Shown piece after piece: positions 14,047 to 22,435 of a stretch of 64,000 bases of DNA. The position numbers were made by a program, and so were the translations under genes. The notes beneath the pieces are model-generated. The model saw nothing but the letters and a program-made list of their open reading frames with translations. It searched no databases and was not told where the DNA came from. This DNA comes from Caulobacter mirabilis (GTDB taxonomy: Bacteria; Pseudomonadota; Alphaproteobacteria; Caulobacterales; Caulobacteraceae), in NCBI RefSeq assembly GCF_002749615.1, contig NZ_CP024201.1:3100001-3164000 (forward strand), given 5' to 3'. Within the stretch, counting starts at the first letter, position 1, and every line of letters begins with the position of its first letter.

Positions 14047-14478
14047 ATGACCGCGACCGCCGCCGCCCACCCGCAGAAGAACCTGCCCGAAGTCTTCCAG
14101 GCCTTCATCTCCGCCCAGACCGCGATCAGCGGCGCCGGCCTGGATCCGAAGCTGCGCCACCTGCTGACCCTGCGCGCGTCGCAGATCAACGGCTGCGTCT
14201 TCTGCATCAAGATGCACGTCCACGAAGCGCTGGAGGACGGCGACACCCACGATCGCCTGCACCGCCTCACGGCCTGGCGTCACATGAGCGATTTCTCGCC
14301 GGCCGAGAAGGCGGCGCTGGCCTGGGTCGAAGCCCTGACCCTGATCGATACGACCGCCGACCTGGCCCCGCTGCGAATGACCCTGCGCGAGCACTTCAGC
14401 GACCGCGAGATCGCCGCGATCACCTCGCAGATCGCGATGATCAATCTCTGGAACCGGCTGCAGATCGCCGGCCACTAG
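14047..14478 (+). CDS. AhpD-like carboxymuconolactone decarboxylase family protein
   Basis: A 143-residue CMD-domain protein with the peroxidase-type active site CVFCIKMHVHEA (Cys-x-x-Cys with a downstream His), like AhpD alkylhydroperoxidases, which use the cysteine pair to reduce peroxides. PKLRHLLTLRASQINGC precedes it and LREHFSDREIAAITSQIAMINLWNRL follows, as in the family. The ATG at 14047 has a purine-rich stretch upstream; the frame extends to 13909 through the palindromic repeat and is not coding there. It was probably transcribed separately from the nitroreductase. Confidence 0.88.
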   Translation: MTATAAAHPQKNLPEVFQAFISAQTAISGAGLDPKLRHLLTLRASQINGCVFCIKMHVHEALEDGDTHDRLHRLTAWRHMSDFSPAEKAALAWVEALTLIDTTADLAPLRMTLREHFSDREIAAITSQIAMINLWNRLQIAGH

Positions 14479-14496
14479 GCGGCTTCAACCCCGTGC

Positions 14497-14516
14497 GTCC
14501 CGGCGAAGGCCGGGAC
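14497..14516. repeat. Copy of an 18-20 bp intergenic palindrome
   Basis: The palindrome TCCCGGCGAAGGCCGGGA, extended by one G/C pair here. The same 18-mer occurs at 34431-34448, 58316-58333 and 58393-58410 (in either orientation), always between genes. Confidence 0.75.
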
Positions 14517-14536
14517 GACCGAGCAGAGGGCGGCCC

Positions 14537-15064
14537 CTAGTCCATCGCCCCGATGTAGGGCAGGCCGCGCATGCCGCCGGCAACGTCCATGCCGTAGCCG
14601 ACGAGGAACCGCGCCGGCGCCTCCCAGGCGACGAAGTCGGGCTGGATGGCGCGGTCGGTCGGCCAGGGCTTGCGCGCGAACACCGCCGTCAGCACCTCGC
14701 TGGCGCCGGCGTCGCGGACCAGCCGGGCCGCCTCGCTGAGCGACAGGCCGGTGTCGAAGACGTCGTCGACGATCAGCGCCTTGCGGTTCAGCACCGGCCG
14801 CTGCAGGTCGGCGCGCACTTCGCAGCGGCCATAGCTCTGGCGCTCGTCCCGATAGGACGACAGCCACAGGGCGTCGAACTTCACGAACCGGCCGAGCCGG
14901 CCCAGCGCCCGGGTCAGATCCGCGGCGAACCAGATGCCGCCCGTCAGAAGACAGACCATGGCCGTCTCGTCGTCGATGACCGGCGCGATGCGGGCGGCGA
15001 CCTCGGCCACCCGGTCGGCGATCTCCGCTTCGGTCAGCAGCACGGTGGGCGGGACATCGCTCAT
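14537..15064 (-). CDS. Hypoxanthine-type phosphoribosyltransferase
   Basis: A 175-residue purine-salvage enzyme that transfers phosphoribose from PRPP to hypoxanthine/guanine. The PRPP motif is ALIVDDVFDTGLSL; VCLLTGGIWFAADLTRAL carries the N-terminal phosphate loop and WLSSYRD the flexible loop, and ARFLVGYGMD near the end fits the Hpt family. The ATG shares one base with the stop of the zinc-ribbon gene upstream (TGATG), so the two are translationally coupled. Confidence 0.85.
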   Translation of the reverse strand: MSDVPPTVLLTEAEIADRVAEVAARIAPVIDDETAMVCLLTGGIWFAADLTRALGRLGRFVKFDALWLSSYRDERQSYGRCEVRADLQRPVLNRKALIVDDVFDTGLSLSEAARLVRDAGASEVLTAVFARKPWPTDRAIQPDFVAWEAPARFLVGYGMDVAGGMRGLPYIGAMD

Positions 15065-15930
15065 CAATGGCTCTCCGCGGGCAGGGCGTAGGGCGAATCC
15101 GCCGGCAGCGGCTGGGCGTCGGTGGTCGCCGCCGGCGGCACCGGAGAGGGCTGGACGGCCCCGCGCAGCGCCACCTTGGTCTTCTTGGCCTCGACCTGAG
15201 GCGCGTGGGCCGGTTCGCCCTTGGCGCCCTTGGCCAACTCGAAGCCGATGTCGAGCCCCACCGCCGAGGTTGGCGGATCGAGCAGCGAAACCGCGAAATG
15301 CCGGGTCTCGCCCGGCGGGATGATCGGATCGGCGGGCGTCGACAGCTGGGCGCGGACCACCTTGGCCTCGCGGTTCAGCAGCTCGATGCGCAGCGGCGGC
15401 GCCTTGACCGGGCGGTCCTCGACGTTGCGCATGATCCCGGAGACCACCAGGGCGGCGTGGCCGTCCTGGAGGGCGGCTTCGGCCCGCACCTCCTCGAGGG
15501 TCAGGCCGACCCGGTTCACCGGCAACCCGACGCCCGCATAGGCCGCCGCGCTGGTCGGCCAGATGTCGACCACCTTGCCCCGGAAGACGACGGCCGCCGC
15601 CACGATGGCGACCAGGGCCACGCCCATTCCGGCCCAGACCACGCCGGCCGTGGCCGCCTCGCGGACGCGGCGCTCGTTGGTCGCCTTCTGGCGAAAGACC
15701 TTGGGCAGCTCCTCGCCGGGCAGCGCGCTGACCGGCGCCTCGTCCGGCTTGGCCTCGGAGGGCTCGCGCGCCTGGGCGCCGTTGGGATCGACGAAGAGCT
15801 CGAGGTCGGCTTCGGGCTGGGCGCTCCAGCGGGTTCCGCAGGCCGAACATTTCACGGTCCGCCCCGTCGGGCCGACCTTGTCGTCCGGGACGAAATACCG
15901 GGTGGCGCAGTCAGGACAGGTCAGTATCAT
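15064..15930 (-). CDS. Zinc-ribbon (MJ0042) and DUF3426 membrane protein
   Basis: A 288-residue protein. The N-terminal zinc ribbon (MILTCPDCATRYFVPDD...VKCSACGTRW, two Cys-x-x-Cys pairs) is followed by an acidic linker, one membrane helix at about 135-157 (GMGVALVAIVAAAVVFRG) and a periplasmic DUF3426 domain (LTLEEVRAEAALQDGHAALVV, IELLNREAKVVRAQLS, FAVSLLDPP). The start is fixed by the zinc ribbon, which begins right at the ATG. This gene is a usual neighbour of ftsE in Caulobacterales and is divergent from it here. Its function is unknown. Confidence 0.85.
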   Translation of the reverse strand: MILTCPDCATRYFVPDDKVGPTGRTVKCSACGTRWSAQPEADLELFVDPNGAQAREPSEAKPDEAPVSALPGEELPKVFRQKATNERRVREAATAGVVWAGMGVALVAIVAAAVVFRGKVVDIWPTSAAAYAGVGLPVNRVGLTLEEVRAEAALQDGHAALVVSGIMRNVEDRPVKAPPLRIELLNREAKVVRAQLSTPADPIIPPGETRHFAVSLLDPPTSAVGLDIGFELAKGAKGEPAHAPQVEAKKTKVALRGAVQPSPVPPAATTDAQPLPADSPYALPAESH

Positions 15931-15985
15931 GCCAGCGAATCGGACGCTCCCGCTCCTCCTACCGAGGTCGCCGATTTCGGCTCTC

Positions 15986-16735
15986 ATGTCCAGAAACCCC
16001 GACGCCGCCCTCGCTGGCGAGCCCATCGCCGGACCCATCCTGCGCCTCGACGGCGTGGGCATGCGCTATGGCCGCGCCGCCGAGGTGCTGAAGGACGTTT
16101 CGTTCGAGCTGGCCCCAGGCAGCTTCCACTTCCTCACCGGCCCCTCGGGCGCTGGCAAGAGCAGCCTGTTGAAGCTGATCTACCTGGCCGAACGCCAGTC
16201 CCGCGGGACCATCGAGCTGTTCGGCCGCGACGTGGAGGCCGTGCATCCCAACGACCGGCCGTTCCTGCGGCGCCGCATCGGCGTGGTGTTCCAGGAGTTT
16301 CGCCTGCTCGACCATCTGTCGGCTTTCGACAACGTCGCCCTGCCCCTGCGCATCGGCGGCGAGAAGCCCGACGAGTACCGGCACGACGTCGCCGAACTGC
16401 TGGGCTGGGTCGGCCTGAAGGAGCGGATGCACGCCCTGCCCCCCACCCTGTCCGGCGGCGAGAAGCAGCGGCTGGCCATCGCCCGCGCCGTGGTCGGTCG
16501 GCCCGACATCCTGCTCGCCGACGAGCCGACCGGTAACGTCGACGACGCCCACGCCCTGCGCATCCTGAAGCTGTTCGTCGAGCTCAACCGGCTGGGCACC
16601 ACGGTGCTGATCGCCAGCCATGACGAGGACCTGGTCGCCCGCTCCGGTCAACCGGTGCTGCACCTCGACAAGGGACGCCTGCAGGCCTACGGCCGCGGCG
16701 CCAGAGGGCGGGCGGACGGGGAGCCGGCGGAATGA
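15986..16735 (+). CDS. ftsE: Cell division ATP-binding protein FtsE
   Basis: ATPase of the FtsEX complex, which drives conformational changes in FtsX to activate septal peptidoglycan hydrolases. In 249 residues: Walker A TGPSGAGKSSLLKLIY, Q-loop VVFQEFRLLDHL, signature LSGGEKQRLAIARA, Walker B DILLADEPTGNVD and the switch His in IASHDEDL. The ATG at 15986 gives a short extra N terminus before the conserved ILRLDGVGMRYG. The frame is open for another 140 codons upstream, antisense to the zinc-ribbon gene, and is rejected. The stop overlaps ftsX (ATGA). Confidence 0.95.
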   Translation: MSRNPDAALAGEPIAGPILRLDGVGMRYGRAAEVLKDVSFELAPGSFHFLTGPSGAGKSSLLKLIYLAERQSRGTIELFGRDVEAVHPNDRPFLRRRIGVVFQEFRLLDHLSAFDNVALPLRIGGEKPDEYRHDVAELLGWVGLKERMHALPPTLSGGEKQRLAIARAVVGRPDILLADEPTGNVDDAHALRILKLFVELNRLGTTVLIASHDEDLVARSGQPVLHLDKGRLQAYGRGARGRADGEPAE

Positions 16736-17625
16736 GCGTGCTGTTCGACGTCGGCCGCTGGAAGCCCGCGCCGCTGCTACCGCGCCGCGATCCGCGCGAC
16801 GGGTCGCTGATCTTCGTGGTGGCGGTGCTCTGCTTCCTCGCCTGCGTCACCGCCATCGGCGCCCTGGCCGCCAACCGCGCCGCGCATGGCTGGACCAGCC
16901 AGCTGACCGGCTCGGCCACGGTCGTCGTCCGCGCCAGCGGCGCCGAGACGCCGGAGGCCGCCGCGGCCCGCGCCGCCGAGACCCTGGCCGGCGTGCCCGG
17001 CGTGGTCGAGGCCCGCGCGCTGGAGAAGGCCAAGGCCGAGGCTCTGCTCGAGCCCTGGCTGGGCCGTGAGGCCCTGATCGACGACCTGCCCATCCCGCGG
17101 CTGGTCACGCTGGAGCTGCGCGAAGAGAACCCGGCCAGCGCCGCGGCCCTGGACAAGGCGCTGAAGGCCGCCGGCCTCGACGCCACGGTCGACGACCACA
17201 GCCTGTGGATCGCCGATATCGAGCGCTCGGCGGGGATCGCCCGCTGGTCGGCGCTCGGCGTCTTCCTGCTCATCGCCTCGGCCGCGGGAGCGGTGATCGC
17301 CTTCGCCACCCGCGCGGCCATGGCCGCGCATCGCGAAACGGTCGAGGTCCTGCATCTGTCCGGCGCCCAGGCGAAGTTCGTCGTCCGGCTGTTCCAGACC
17401 CGTTTCGCCAAAGTCGCCGCCCTGGCGGGCTTGTTCGGCGCCGCAGGGGCCGCCATCATCGGCGCCTTGGCCAGACTGGTCGGCGGCGGGCATGGCCTGA
17501 CGCCCGTCCTGCCGGTCGCCTGGACGGACCTGCTCGCGGTCTCCCCCGCCCCTATCCTGGCGGCGCTGATCGCGGCGGTGGCCGCCCGTCTGGCCGCACG
17601 GGGGCTGATCGGAGAGCTGGCGTGA
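16732..17625 (+). CDS. ftsX: Cell division protein FtsX
   Basis: Membrane partner of FtsE: 297 residues with four membrane helices (about 28-47, 172-195, 224-250 and 265-290). The periplasmic domain between the first two (ATVVVRASGAETPEAAAARA, LEKAKAEALLEPWLG) would contact the amidase activator. The cytoplasmic HRETVEVLHLSGAQAKFVVRLFQ segment is the FtsX coupling-helix region. The ATG overlaps ftsE and the stop overlaps the next gene's GTG, so ftsE-ftsX-ydcF-plsC is one coupled operon. Confidence 0.93.
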   Translation: MSVLFDVGRWKPAPLLPRRDPRDGSLIFVVAVLCFLACVTAIGALAANRAAHGWTSQLTGSATVVVRASGAETPEAAAARAAETLAGVPGVVEARALEKAKAEALLEPWLGREALIDDLPIPRLVTLELREENPASAAALDKALKAAGLDATVDDHSLWIADIERSAGIARWSALGVFLLIASAAGAVIAFATRAAMAAHRETVEVLHLSGAQAKFVVRLFQTRFAKVAALAGLFGAAGAAIIGALARLVGGGHGLTPVLPVAWTDLLAVSPAPILAALIAAVAARLAARGLIGELA

Positions 17626-18251
17626 GGAGTCTCGCCGCTGTTTTCGTCGTTGTGCTGATCTGGGCGGCGGGCCTGCTGGCCTTCGCCCAACGCGTGGAGC
17701 GTTCGACCCCACCGCCGGAGCCGGCCGCCGCCGAGGCGATCGTGGCGCTGACCGGCGCCTCGGACCTACGCCTGGAAGCGGCGGTCCGCCTCCTCGAGCG
17801 CGAGAAGGCCGAGCGCCTGCTGATCTCCGGCGTCAACCGCGAGGCCAGCCGAGCCGACATCCGGGCCATCACCGGCGCGGTGAAGGACGTCTACGACTGC
17901 TGCGTGGACCTGGGCTATACGGCCGCCAACACCATCGGCAACGCCGATGAGATCGCGAAGTGGGCGCGCGGCAAGGGCTACAAGCGCCTGATCGTGGTGA
18001 CCTCCGACTACCACATGCCGCGGTCGATCCTGGAGATCCGCGCCGCCATGCCCGAGGCGACCCTCGTCGAGTATCCGGTCGTCACCGGCCCCGTCGACGT
18101 CCGTCACTGGTGGCGCAAGGCGGGCGATGCGCGTCGCCTCACGGTGGAGTACTGCAAGTACCTGGCGATTCTGACGCGGGAAGGCTTCTTGTCGTTGGGA
18201 CCGAAAGACGAGCCGGCCGCTTCGCCGGCGACGAAGGACGCTACATCTTGA
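17622..18251 (+). CDS. YdcF-family (DUF218) membrane-anchored protein
   Basis: A 209-residue protein with one N-terminal membrane helix (VFVVVLIWAAGLLAFAQ) and a DUF218 domain: AIVALTGASDLRLEAAVRLLE, AERLLISGVN, DLGYTAANTIGNADEIAKW, RLIVVTSDYHMPRS and LVEYPVVT. SanA/YdcF relatives are tied to envelope integrity and may bind nucleotide-like ligands, but the enzyme activity is undefined. The GTG start lies within the ftsX stop (GTGA), and its own stop overlaps the TTG of plsC. It lies in a cell-division/envelope operon, which fits an envelope role. Confidence 0.85.
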   Translation: MRSLAAVFVVVLIWAAGLLAFAQRVERSTPPPEPAAAEAIVALTGASDLRLEAAVRLLEREKAERLLISGVNREASRADIRAITGAVKDVYDCCVDLGYTAANTIGNADEIAKWARGKGYKRLIVVTSDYHMPRSILEIRAAMPEATLVEYPVVTGPVDVRHWWRKAGDARRLTVEYCKYLAILTREGFLSLGPKDEPAASPATKDATS

Positions 18252-18961
18252 TCTGGATCCGGTCGCTGGCCTTCATGGTCGTCTTCTATGTGATGTCGAC
18301 GATCGTCGCGATCATCATGACGCCGCTGCTGCTGGCGCCGCGGCGCTGGACGACCGCGACCCTGTCGGTCTGGGGCAAGGGCGTCACCCTGTGCCTGCGG
18401 CTGATCTGCGGGATCAAGGTCGAGGTGCGCGGCCGTCAGAACCTGCCGAAGGGCGGCGCCCTGATCGCGGCCAAGCACCAGTGCATGTTCGACATCTTCG
18501 GCAGCTTCGCCTTCCTGCCGGACGCCTGTTTCGTGCTGAAGAAGGAGCTGATGATCATCCCCTTCTTCGGCTGGTACGCGGCCAAGGGCGGCATGATCGT
18601 GGTCGACCGCGAAGGCCATTCGGCCGCCCTGCGCAAGCTGGTCGCCGACGCCAAGGACCGCTTCACGGCCGCCCGCCAGCTGGTCATCTTCCCGGAAGGC
18701 ACCCGAAAGGCGCCCGGCGAGGAGCCCGACTACAAGCCCGGCATCGCCGCCCTCTATCGCGAGCTGGAGATGCCGGTGATCCCGCTGGCCCTGAACACCG
18801 GCGTCCACTGGCCGGCGCACGGCTTCCTGCGTCATCCCGGCACGATCGTGTTCGAGTTCCTCGAGCCCATCCCCGCCGGCCTGAAGCGCGGCGAATTCAT
18901 GCGCGAACTGGAGGCCCGTATCGAAGGCGCCTCCAACGCCCTGGTCGCCGAGGGGATCTAG
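18248..18961 (+). CDS. plsC: 1-acyl-sn-glycerol-3-phosphate acyltransferase
   Basis: Adds the second acyl chain in phosphatidic acid synthesis at the inner membrane. The 237-residue protein has an N-terminal membrane helix (MVVFYVMSTIVAIIMTPLL) and acyltransferase motifs I KHQCMFD (His-x4-Asp), II GGMIVVDR, III FPEGTR and IV VIPLALNTG. The start appears to be TTG at 18248, overlapping the previous stop as TTGA; no ATG or GTG fits the N-terminal helix. Its TAG stop shares bases with the stop of the convergent TetR gene (CTAG). Confidence 0.92.
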   Translation: MIWIRSLAFMVVFYVMSTIVAIIMTPLLLAPRRWTTATLSVWGKGVTLCLRLICGIKVEVRGRQNLPKGGALIAAKHQCMFDIFGSFAFLPDACFVLKKELMIIPFFGWYAAKGGMIVVDREGHSAALRKLVADAKDRFTAARQLVIFPEGTRKAPGEEPDYKPGIAALYRELEMPVIPLALNTGVHWPAHGFLRHPGTIVFEFLEPIPAGLKRGEFMRELEARIEGASNALVAEGI

Positions 18962-19578
18962 GGTCCGTTTCGCGCGACCAGCGCCTGGATGGTCGCGTAG
19001 AGCTCGCCCTTCGCCTGGCCGGCGGTGATCTCTCCGATCGCGGCGGCGTTCGACAGGGCCTCGGCGGCGCCGAGCATGGCCCAAAGGCCCGGCCGGGCGA
19101 TGTCGCCGGCTCCGGCGAAGGGCGCCAGGACCGCCCGGCACTTCTCGATGAACACCGCCTCGTAGTCGCGCTTGATCCGCGCCAGCTCGGGCGAGCCGGC
19201 CAGGGCCGCGATCACGCCCGGGATCTCCCGTCCCTGCAGTAGCACGCAGTCGACATAGGAGGAGGCGATGACCGCGGCGCGGTCCGCCAGCGTGGGCTTG
19301 CTCGCCTCGATCGCGGCGTCCATCAGCGCCGTCTGGCGAGCGTCGAAGTCGCGATACAGCGCCGCCAGCAGGCCGTTCCGCTCGCCGAAGTGGTCGTAGA
19401 CCACCGGCTTGGCGACGCCGGCCGCCTGCGCCAGGCGGCCCAGGGTCAGGGCGTCGGTTCCCTCCTCCCGCGTCAGCCGCCAGGCGACCTCCAGCAGCTG
19501 CTCGCGGCGCTGGTCCCGGGTCAGCCGCACACGCGGCTTGCGATCATCCGAGGGGTCTCTTGTGCGGGCCTGGGGCAT
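18958..19578 (-). CDS. TetR-family transcriptional regulator
   Basis: A 206-residue repressor-type protein. The N-terminal HTH (TRDQRREQLLEVAWRLTREEG, then LTLGRLAQAAGVAKPVVYDHFGERNGLLAALY) is canonical TetR. The rest is a helical ligand-binding domain (VIASSYVDCVLLQGREIPGVIAALA). It is divergent from a flavodoxin-fold quinone reductase, with only 79 bases between the starts, so it most likely represses that gene and itself in response to a quinone or electrophile; that is inference. The ATG at 19578 is just upstream of the charged N terminus; the longer frame runs into the neighbour. Confidence 0.88.
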   Translation of the reverse strand: MPQARTRDPSDDRKPRVRLTRDQRREQLLEVAWRLTREEGTDALTLGRLAQAAGVAKPVVYDHFGERNGLLAALYRDFDARQTALMDAAIEASKPTLADRAAVIASSYVDCVLLQGREIPGVIAALAGSPELARIKRDYEAVFIEKCRAVLAPFAGAGDIARPGLWAMLGAAEALSNAAAIGEITAGQAKGELYATIQALVARNGP

Positions 19579-19585
19579 CACTATG

Positions 19586-19609
19586 TACCAATCGTAACTA
19601 CCAAACGTA
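19586..19609. promoter_or_regulatory. Candidate TetR operator: tandem TAC-N5-GTA boxes
   Basis: In the divergent gap the sequences TACCAATCGTA and TACCAAACGTA are repeated with a 13-base period. Each is a small palindrome-like box (TAC-N5-GTA). The position between the TetR and quinone-reductase starts suits an operator. Confidence 0.45.
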
Positions 19610-19657
19610 TATAGCCGCCCAGCCCCCGCTTCGCAAACCGGCACAGGACCCAGCCTC

Positions 19658-20260
19658 ATGCATGCGCTCGTCGTCGTCGCCCATCCCGACCCGCAGTCCT
19701 TCACCCACGCCGTCGTCGCCCAGGTCGCCGAGGGCGTGCTGACCGCGCCGGGCGCGACGGTCGAAATCGCCGACCTGAGCGCCGAGGGCTTCGATCCGCG
19801 GTTCACGGCCGTCGACCATGCGGTGCATCTCCGGGAAGCGCCGCCCTCCGCCGACGTCGCAGCCGAGCAGGCGCGGCTCGATCGGGCCGACGCGCTGGTG
19901 CTGGTCTATCCGGTCTACTGGTGGTCGATGCCAGGGCTGCTGAAGGGCTGGATCGACCGGGTGTTCGCCAACGGCTGGGCCTATGACGAAGGCGCTGACG
20001 GCCGGACGGTGAAGCGCCTCCGTCGCCTGCCGGTGCATCTGGTGGCGATCGGCGGCGGCAGTCAGCGGACCTACGCCCGCCACGGCTACTTCGGCGCCAT
20101 GAAGACCCAGATCGACCACGGCATCTTCGACTACTGCGGCGCCCCGGTGATCACCTCCGAGCTGCTGCTCGACTCCGAGAGCCCGGCGGCGCGCCTCGAG
20201 ATCGCTCGCGCGATCGGACGTCGCGTCTCGGAGACCGTCCGGATCGCCGACGCCGCCTAG
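19658..20260 (+). CDS. NAD(P)H:quinone oxidoreductase-like flavoprotein
   Basis: A 200-residue flavodoxin-fold protein of the NQO/modulator-of-drug-activity family, which reduces quinones by two electrons with a flavin cofactor. ALVVVAHPDPQSFTHAV carries the phosphate-binding start. ADALVLVYPVYWWSMPGLLK and GWIDRVFANGWAYDEG match the family's substrate/flavin segments, and VAIGGGSQRTYARHGY follows. It starts at the first of two ATG-like positions in CATGCATGCG. It faces a TetR gene that probably controls it. Confidence 0.85.
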   Translation: MHALVVVAHPDPQSFTHAVVAQVAEGVLTAPGATVEIADLSAEGFDPRFTAVDHAVHLREAPPSADVAAEQARLDRADALVLVYPVYWWSMPGLLKGWIDRVFANGWAYDEGADGRTVKRLRRLPVHLVAIGGGSQRTYARHGYFGAMKTQIDHGIFDYCGAPVITSELLLDSESPAARLEIARAIGRRVSETVRIADAA

Positions 20261-20284
20261 GCCTCCGGCAAGGAGACGCCCCGA

Positions 20285-20314
20285 CAAAGAAGAGGCCCGG
20301 ACACGCCGGGCCTC
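20285..20314 (-). terminator. Intrinsic terminator of the mcp-cheW operon
   Basis: A nine-base-pair perfect stem (GAGGCCCGG / CCGGGCCTC) with a five-base loop; on the minus strand it is followed by TTCTTTGT. It lies about 30 bases past the cheW stop. Confidence 0.7.
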
Positions 20315-20343
20315 GAGTCGGGAGGACTTACGCTACGCCTACG

Positions 20344-20802
20344 CTACGCGGCTTCCGCTCTGGGCCCGTCGGGCATCAGGCGGGATACGATCAGGCGGCT
20401 GATCATCCGCCCGTCCATCGGGATGATCGCGTCGACGAACCGCTCGTCGACGGTGGCGCCCAGCTCCGGCGCCGCCTGCGGCAGGGTCGCCTCGACCGTG
20501 AAGGTCTCCTGCACTCCGTCGACCAGCAGGCCGGCGCAGCGATCGGCGTCCTGGACCACCACGATCACATGGCGGGAGGACGGCTCGGTCGCCCCCAGCC
20601 CCAGGCGGGCGCGCAGGTCGATCACCGGCATGATCGAGCCGCGCAGGTTGATGATCCCGTGCACGAACTCGGGGGACTGGGGCATCGGCGTGGCGACGCT
20701 CCAGCCGCGGATTTCACGCACCACGCTGATGTCGATGCAGAACTCCTGGCCGCCGATCTCAAAGGAAATGAGCTCGACGGCGTCCTGGGTCGTGTCCGTC
20801 AT
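20344..20802 (-). CDS. cheW: Chemotaxis adaptor protein CheW
   Basis: Couples chemoreceptors to the CheA kinase. The 152-residue protein has the CheW two-lobed barrel: ELISFEIGGQEFCIDISVVREI, then MPQSPEFVHGIINLRGSIMPVIDLRARLGLG (the NLRG-PVIDL signature) and VIVVVQDADRCAGLLVDGVQE. It starts nine bases after the stop of the chemoreceptor gene, so the two form an operon. No cheA, cheB, cheR or cheY is present in the window. A receptor with a private CheW suggests either an accessory array or input to the main chemotaxis machinery. Confidence 0.93.
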   Translation of the reverse strand: MTDTTQDAVELISFEIGGQEFCIDISVVREIRGWSVATPMPQSPEFVHGIINLRGSIMPVIDLRARLGLGATEPSSRHVIVVVQDADRCAGLLVDGVQETFTVEATLPQAAPELGATVDERFVDAIIPMDGRMISRLIVSRLMPDGPRAEAA

Positions 20803-20811
20803 GGCGCCCTC

Positions 20812-22359
20812 CTAGAACTCTTCCCACTCGTTGACCGCGGCGGCGGCCGATCCGCCGTTGGCGTAGGCGGCGACCTTGGCGCGCGCCCTGTGGACCGGGT
20901 TCTCGGCCGGAGCGGAGGCCCTCTGCGTCGCGGCGACAGGCCTGACGGCTGCGACCGGAGCCGGCCGGGCGCGCTGGACGCGCGGCGCGGTCGCCTCGCC
21001 GACCTGGAAGCCGGCCACCAGCTCGCTGAGCTGGTTGGCCTCGCTCATCAGGGACCGGGCCGCCGCCGTGCTTTCCTCGACCATGGCGGCGTTCTGCTGG
21101 GTCATCTGGTCCATCTGGTTGACGGTCTCGTTGATGTCCGCCAGCGCCGTGGCCTGCTCCTGCGCCGAAGCGCTGATCTCGCCGACCAGGCCCTGGATCT
21201 CCGCCACCTTGTTCACGATCGCGACCAGGGCCTCGCCGGTCTTGCCGACCAGTTGAACCCCCTGCCCGACCTGCTGGGTCGAGGCCGAGATCAGGGTCTT
21301 GATCTCCTTGGCCGCCTCCGCCGAACGCTGGGCCAGGGCCCGCACCTCGGAGGCCACGACAGCGAAGCCGCGGCCGGCGTCGCCGGCCCGGGCCGCCTCG
21401 ACCCCGGCGTTCAAGGCCAGCAGGTTGGTCTGGAAGGCGATCTCGTCGATCACGCCGATGATCTGACTGATCTCCTTCGACGAGTTTTCGATCGAGCCCA
21501 TGGCCGAGACGGCGTCGCGGACGACCTCGCCCGACCGCTCGGCGTCCTCCCGAGCGGTGTTCACCACCTGGGCGGCCTGCTGGGCGCCGGACGCCGACCG
21601 CTTCACCGTGGCGGTGATCTCGTCCAGCGCCGCCGCGGTCTCCTCAAGGCGGGCCGCCTGCTGCTCGGTGCGCTTGGACAGGTCGTCGGCGGCGCCGGCG
21701 ATCTCGTTCGATCCCGCGTCGATCCCGGTCGTGGCGTCGCTGATCGAGGCCATGGCCGTGCGCAGGCTCTGCACCGCCGCGTTGAAGTCGAGCTTCAGCT
21801 GCTGGTAACCGCCGGCGAAGTCGACGACGATCTCCGCCGTCAGGTCGCCCTTGGCCAGCCGGCCCAGGCCGTCCGCCAGATGGGAGACCACGGCCTTCTG
21901 CTCTTCCTCGCTGCCGCGGCGGGCATCGTTCTCGATCCGCTCCAGCTCGACCGCGGTGATATCGCTGGCGAACTTGATGACCTTGTAGGGCCGCCCCGTC
22001 TCGTCCATCACCGGGTTGTAGGTGGCCTGGATCCAGATCTCCCGGCCGCCCTTGCCATGCCGCAGGTACTTGTTGGCGAAGAACTCGCCGTTGTTCAGCT
22101 GCCGCCAGAAGTCCCGATAGTCCTGGCTGGCCGCATAGTCCGGCGGACAGAACATGCTGTGGTGCCGTCCGACGATCTCGTCGAGGCTGTAGCCCAGCGT
22201 CTGCAGGAAGTTTCCGTTCGCCTTGATCACCGTCCCGTCGAGCTGGAACTCGATCACCGCCTGCGAGCGGTCCATCGCCGCCACCTGCGCCTCGAGATCC
22301 TTGACTCGCTGACCATCCACGGAGGCCGACTGGCTCCGCGCGCCGCCAAACCTGATCAT
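20812..22359 (-). CDS. Soluble PAS-domain methyl-accepting chemotaxis protein
   Basis: A 515-residue chemoreceptor without any membrane helix. A PAS domain (FQLDGTVIKANGNFLQTLGYS, HHSMFCPPDYAASQDY, WIQATYNPVMDETGRPYKVI) is followed by a HAMP-like segment (LADGLGRLAKGDLTAEI) and the MCP signalling hairpin with tip EIAFQTNLLALNAGVEAARAG. The C terminus NEWEEF resembles the pentapeptide used to tether CheR/CheB. PAS receptors of this layout often bind heme or flavin and sense oxygen or redox, but the ligand cannot be read. The ATG at 22359 follows a GGAG; the frame is open 12 codons further. It is co-transcribed with cheW. Confidence 0.92.
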   Translation of the reverse strand: MIRFGGARSQSASVDGQRVKDLEAQVAAMDRSQAVIEFQLDGTVIKANGNFLQTLGYSLDEIVGRHHSMFCPPDYAASQDYRDFWRQLNNGEFFANKYLRHGKGGREIWIQATYNPVMDETGRPYKVIKFASDITAVELERIENDARRGSEEEQKAVVSHLADGLGRLAKGDLTAEIVVDFAGGYQQLKLDFNAAVQSLRTAMASISDATTGIDAGSNEIAGAADDLSKRTEQQAARLEETAAALDEITATVKRSASGAQQAAQVVNTAREDAERSGEVVRDAVSAMGSIENSSKEISQIIGVIDEIAFQTNLLALNAGVEAARAGDAGRGFAVVASEVRALAQRSAEAAKEIKTLISASTQQVGQGVQLVGKTGEALVAIVNKVAEIQGLVGEISASAQEQATALADINETVNQMDQMTQQNAAMVEESTAAARSLMSEANQLSELVAGFQVGEATAPRVQRARPAPVAAVRPVAATQRASAPAENPVHRARAKVAAYANGGSAAAAVNEWEEF

Positions 22360-22435
22360 CACACTCCGCCCCTTGCTGCGATGTCGCGTCGGCAACCGCC
22401 GCGTCCGGCAAACATCGCCGGGCGGCGACCACCTA

